Part shown: positions 62,320 to 64,000 of the stretch, piece by piece | Numbering within the stretch: the first letter of the stretch is position 1 | Layout of the letters: each line of letters begins with the position of its first letter | NCBI RefSeq assembly: GCF_000526995.1 | Contig: NZ_AZUI01000001.1 | Span: 5,312,001-5,376,000 of the forward strand | Reading direction: 5' to 3' | DNA: 64,000 nucleotides | DNA from: Lacrimispora indolis DSM 755 | Lineage (GTDB): Bacteria > Bacillota > Clostridia > Lachnospirales > Lachnospiraceae | Program-made: the position numbers and the translations under genes | The notes under the pieces: generated by a model | Database searches by the model: none | What the model was told of the DNA's origin: nothing | The model's input: only the letters and a program-made list of their open reading frames with translations

Positions 62320-63936
62320 TTATGATCCAGCAGGATCATATCCGACCACAGTCCAGATACCGGTATCATCCTTGCGTATAAGACGTTTTAAATAAACGTA
62401 CTTTGCAACAGATTTGTCATCCTTGATTTCTGCAACCGCATCAATCCCGTTATTGGAAATGATTTCGATGTTTTCATAAGCAATGGGATAATCTCCCACA
62501 ATGCCTTCCGGCGACAAAAGCAGACTTGCAAATACCTGGGACACAAAAACCGGATCCAGCTTCCATGGAGAGTGGCCTGCATCAACGCTCTTCTGCTCAT
62601 TCTCTTCCACTGATTGGTCCACTTCAACCTTAATCTGCGGTTCTCCGGTATGTTCACCACGTTCCGGTATCACTACCTTTCCTTGGGACAGGCCCTCTGC
62701 AAAAATGGCCAATTTATCTAAGGGTACAGCTCCAAGTATACGGTATTCCATGCCGCCCTCCTGCCAGCGAATTGATTGGGTCTCCTCTATAGTTATGATT
62801 TCAGCCTTATTTTCATTCACAGCTCCAAGAATTGCCGCAGAAGACGGCACAAGTGCTTCTGATGCTTCCGACTGGACCAGGAGAATGGTGTCCTCTAAAT
62901 CTCCGTTTGAGTAATACAGCTTGATTGCCCCCTGCTCTTTTTCAACGGCAATCCGATTCAATGTGTACCCTTCTGCTGTCTGATCCGGAAGCTCGGGCAT
63001 AAAGCCGGCCAGCCTTTCTGCTTCTTCAAGAGAAGCAACCTCCTGTTCCTCATTCGTATCAACCGTTTCGTAACCCTCCGGCGTATCATAGGCAAGAAGG
63101 TTCCGGGGAATTTCATCAATGAATTCCATTGAGGTGTATTCTGCCTTGATCTGGACTGCATTCTGCATTGCCGAAACTCTTTGCAGAGGCAGGTCTGTCT
63201 CATCATCAACCCAGAGAAAATATGGGTCCCCTCCTTCCGGAGTGATTTGAAGCTTTGTGGCATCTCTTCCACTGATGACCTCCGGACCAATTGTTTTAAC
63301 TGTCTGTGCCCTTGAAACATTGTTAATTTCATTTCCAAGCTCAAAGGTAAACCGGAACCCATCGGGAAATGCAGGTAAAAGGTAAGCTGCCTTTTCCTCC
63401 GGCCGAAGCTGCCACTTCTGTTTCCCATTGTTGGCTGTTACGGTTCCTTTGGAAGTCCCTTCAAGGTCTAAAATATAGTAATTCCCATTCTTATCTGCCC
63501 ACACCTCTCTTTTTGACTGGGTTATGGTTTCCCCTAATCCGTTGGTCTCACTTACTTCTATGATTCCATGATAGGCCTGGATCCCCTTCATTGCCTTTTC
63601 CATCGCATATACGATACCAGCGTCCCTGTTGGGAAGGAAATAGTAGGCTGTCACAAAAAGCAGTATGGCTGCAGCAGCGGAAGTACAGAGCAATGCATAT
63701 TTTCTGAACGGGTTTCTTTTTGACTTTTCTCTCCCTGTTACGGAATTTACAAGACGCTGCTGGAATGAATCATCCGGATATTCGATTTCCCGGAGTGTTC
63801 TGACTTTTCTTACGGTTTCAAACAGAATCTCATCCTCTTTTTCTTCCTCCTGTAATCTGGTTATGTGCTCCCTGGGCGTCTTACCGGCATTTAAATTATC
63901 AATGTATTGGGATAATTTCCTTTCATCCATTCTCAT
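62320..63936 (-). CDS. Anti-sigma-factor-like membrane protein with RseB/LolA-like domain
   Basis: 538-aa protein with a cytoplasmic N-terminal ~80 residues (beginning MRMDERKLSQYIDNLNAGK) that looks like an anti-sigma domain, one membrane helix (about 81-101, YALLCTSAAAAILLFVTAYYF) and a large outer part. Residues ~112-290 resemble the MucB/RseB/LolA-like lipoprotein-carrier fold (YHGIIEVSETNGLG..., KLQITPEGGDPYFLWVDDET); a further domain follows. It begins 15 nt after a possible sigma-factor gene, the usual arrangement. Family assignment is by layout and is tentative. Confidence 0.6.
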   Translation of the reverse strand: MRMDERKLSQYIDNLNAGKTPREHITRLQEEEKEDEILFETVRKVRTLREIEYPDDSFQQRLVNSVTGREKSKRNPFRKYALLCTSAAAAILLFVTAYYFLPNRDAGIVYAMEKAMKGIQAYHGIIEVSETNGLGETITQSKREVWADKNGNYYILDLEGTSKGTVTANNGKQKWQLRPEEKAAYLLPAFPDGFRFTFELGNEINNVSRAQTVKTIGPEVISGRDATKLQITPEGGDPYFLWVDDETDLPLQRVSAMQNAVQIKAEYTSMEFIDEIPRNLLAYDTPEGYETVDTNEEQEVASLEEAERLAGFMPELPDQTAEGYTLNRIAVEKEQGAIKLYYSNGDLEDTILLVQSEASEALVPSSAAILGAVNENKAEIITIEETQSIRWQEGGMEYRILGAVPLDKLAIFAEGLSQGKVVIPERGEHTGEPQIKVEVDQSVEENEQKSVDAGHSPWKLDPVFVSQVFASLLLSPEGIVGDYPIAYENIEIISNNGIDAVAEIKDDKSVAKYVYLKRLIRKDDTGIWTVVGYDPAGS

Positions 63937-63950
63937 CTTTCCTCCTTACC

Positions 63951-64000
63951 TTATACTGTTTCCAGGATCTTCGCCAGGGTCTTTACCGCGCGCAGCTGTA
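63951..64000 (-). CDS. 3' end of a possible ECF sigma factor (partial)
   Basis: Only the last 16 codons are in the window, ending QLRAVKTLAKILETV and TAA. The position directly before the anti-sigma-like gene, and a helical basic end, fit an ECF-type sigma factor, but the fragment is too short to identify. Confidence 0.35.
   Translation of the reverse strand, partial: QLRAVKTLAKILETV

Noticed and set aside
61830..62381. 183-codon plus-strand open frame
   Set aside because: It crosses the promoter and the start of the anti-sigma-like gene end, has no ribosome binding site and its translation has no family-like features; a chance frame.

Overview
The window looks like chromosomal DNA of a low- to mid-GC anaerobic Firmicute, most likely a Lachnospiraceae (Clostridium cluster XIVa) member. 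The reasons are the yifB-dprA-topA-codY-rpsB-tsf gene order, the many PTS sugar operons, a sporulation-type S8 pseudoprotease, AGGAGG ribosome binding sites and sigma-A promoters with 17-bp spacers. Almost everything is on the minus strand. I saw no tRNA, rRNA, CRISPR array or complete insertion sequence. Start codons were re-chosen where a ribosome binding site decided the matter.

Layout. 1-1748: end of an oligopeptide/dipeptide ABC permease pair. 1879-9599: housekeeping block (tsf, rpsB, codY, topA, dprA, yifB). 9852-11956: a radical SAM/DUF4130 DNA-repair-type pair behind a promoter flanked by two LexA-like boxes. 12344-17566: MMPL exporter, its secreted coiled-coil partner and a divergent TetR regulator. 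17688-21207: a membrane-anchored hypothetical, a nitroreductase and a subtilisin-like protein whose catalytic serine is glycine. 21238-26970: beta-glucoside operon (bglF, bglA, licT, MFS) with a LicT-type RAT/terminator leader. 27035-32573: PTS plus GH38 alpha-mannosidase plus RpiR regulator, resembling mannosylglycerate use.

32631-52017 is the most interesting part. A 15-gene minus-strand operon encodes a bacterial microcompartment: a class II aldolase with a C-terminal targeting-like helix, a CoA-acylating aldehyde dehydrogenase, four BMC-H proteins, PduL, one BMC-P, a signal-less solute-binding-like protein, a CoA-disulfide-reductase-like flavoprotein, a CoA-transferase-like pair, an iron alcohol dehydrogenase, DhaK and DhaL. 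Next to it are a divergent DeoR regulator and a second operon with an RbsBAC-type importer, MtnK and MtnA. Together they suggest that a 5-deoxypentose (5-deoxyribose and/or 5-methylthioribose) is imported, phosphorylated at C1, isomerised to a ketose-1-phosphate, and cleaved inside a shell to DHAP and a short volatile aldehyde. The aldehyde would then be dismuted to an acyl-phosphate and an alcohol. This would be a compartmentalised form of the DHAP shunt known from drdAIK and mtnK-mtnA-ald2 systems. The same ATACA(A/G)TAT-like motif lies in both control regions, which ties the two operons together.

52391-60457: a PTS/GH4/NagA/HAD operon that also encodes a fumarase/aspartase-superfamily lyase, with a divergent PRD regulator. 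60618-61805: deoB. 62320-64000: an anti-sigma-like membrane protein and the 3' end of a possible sigma factor.
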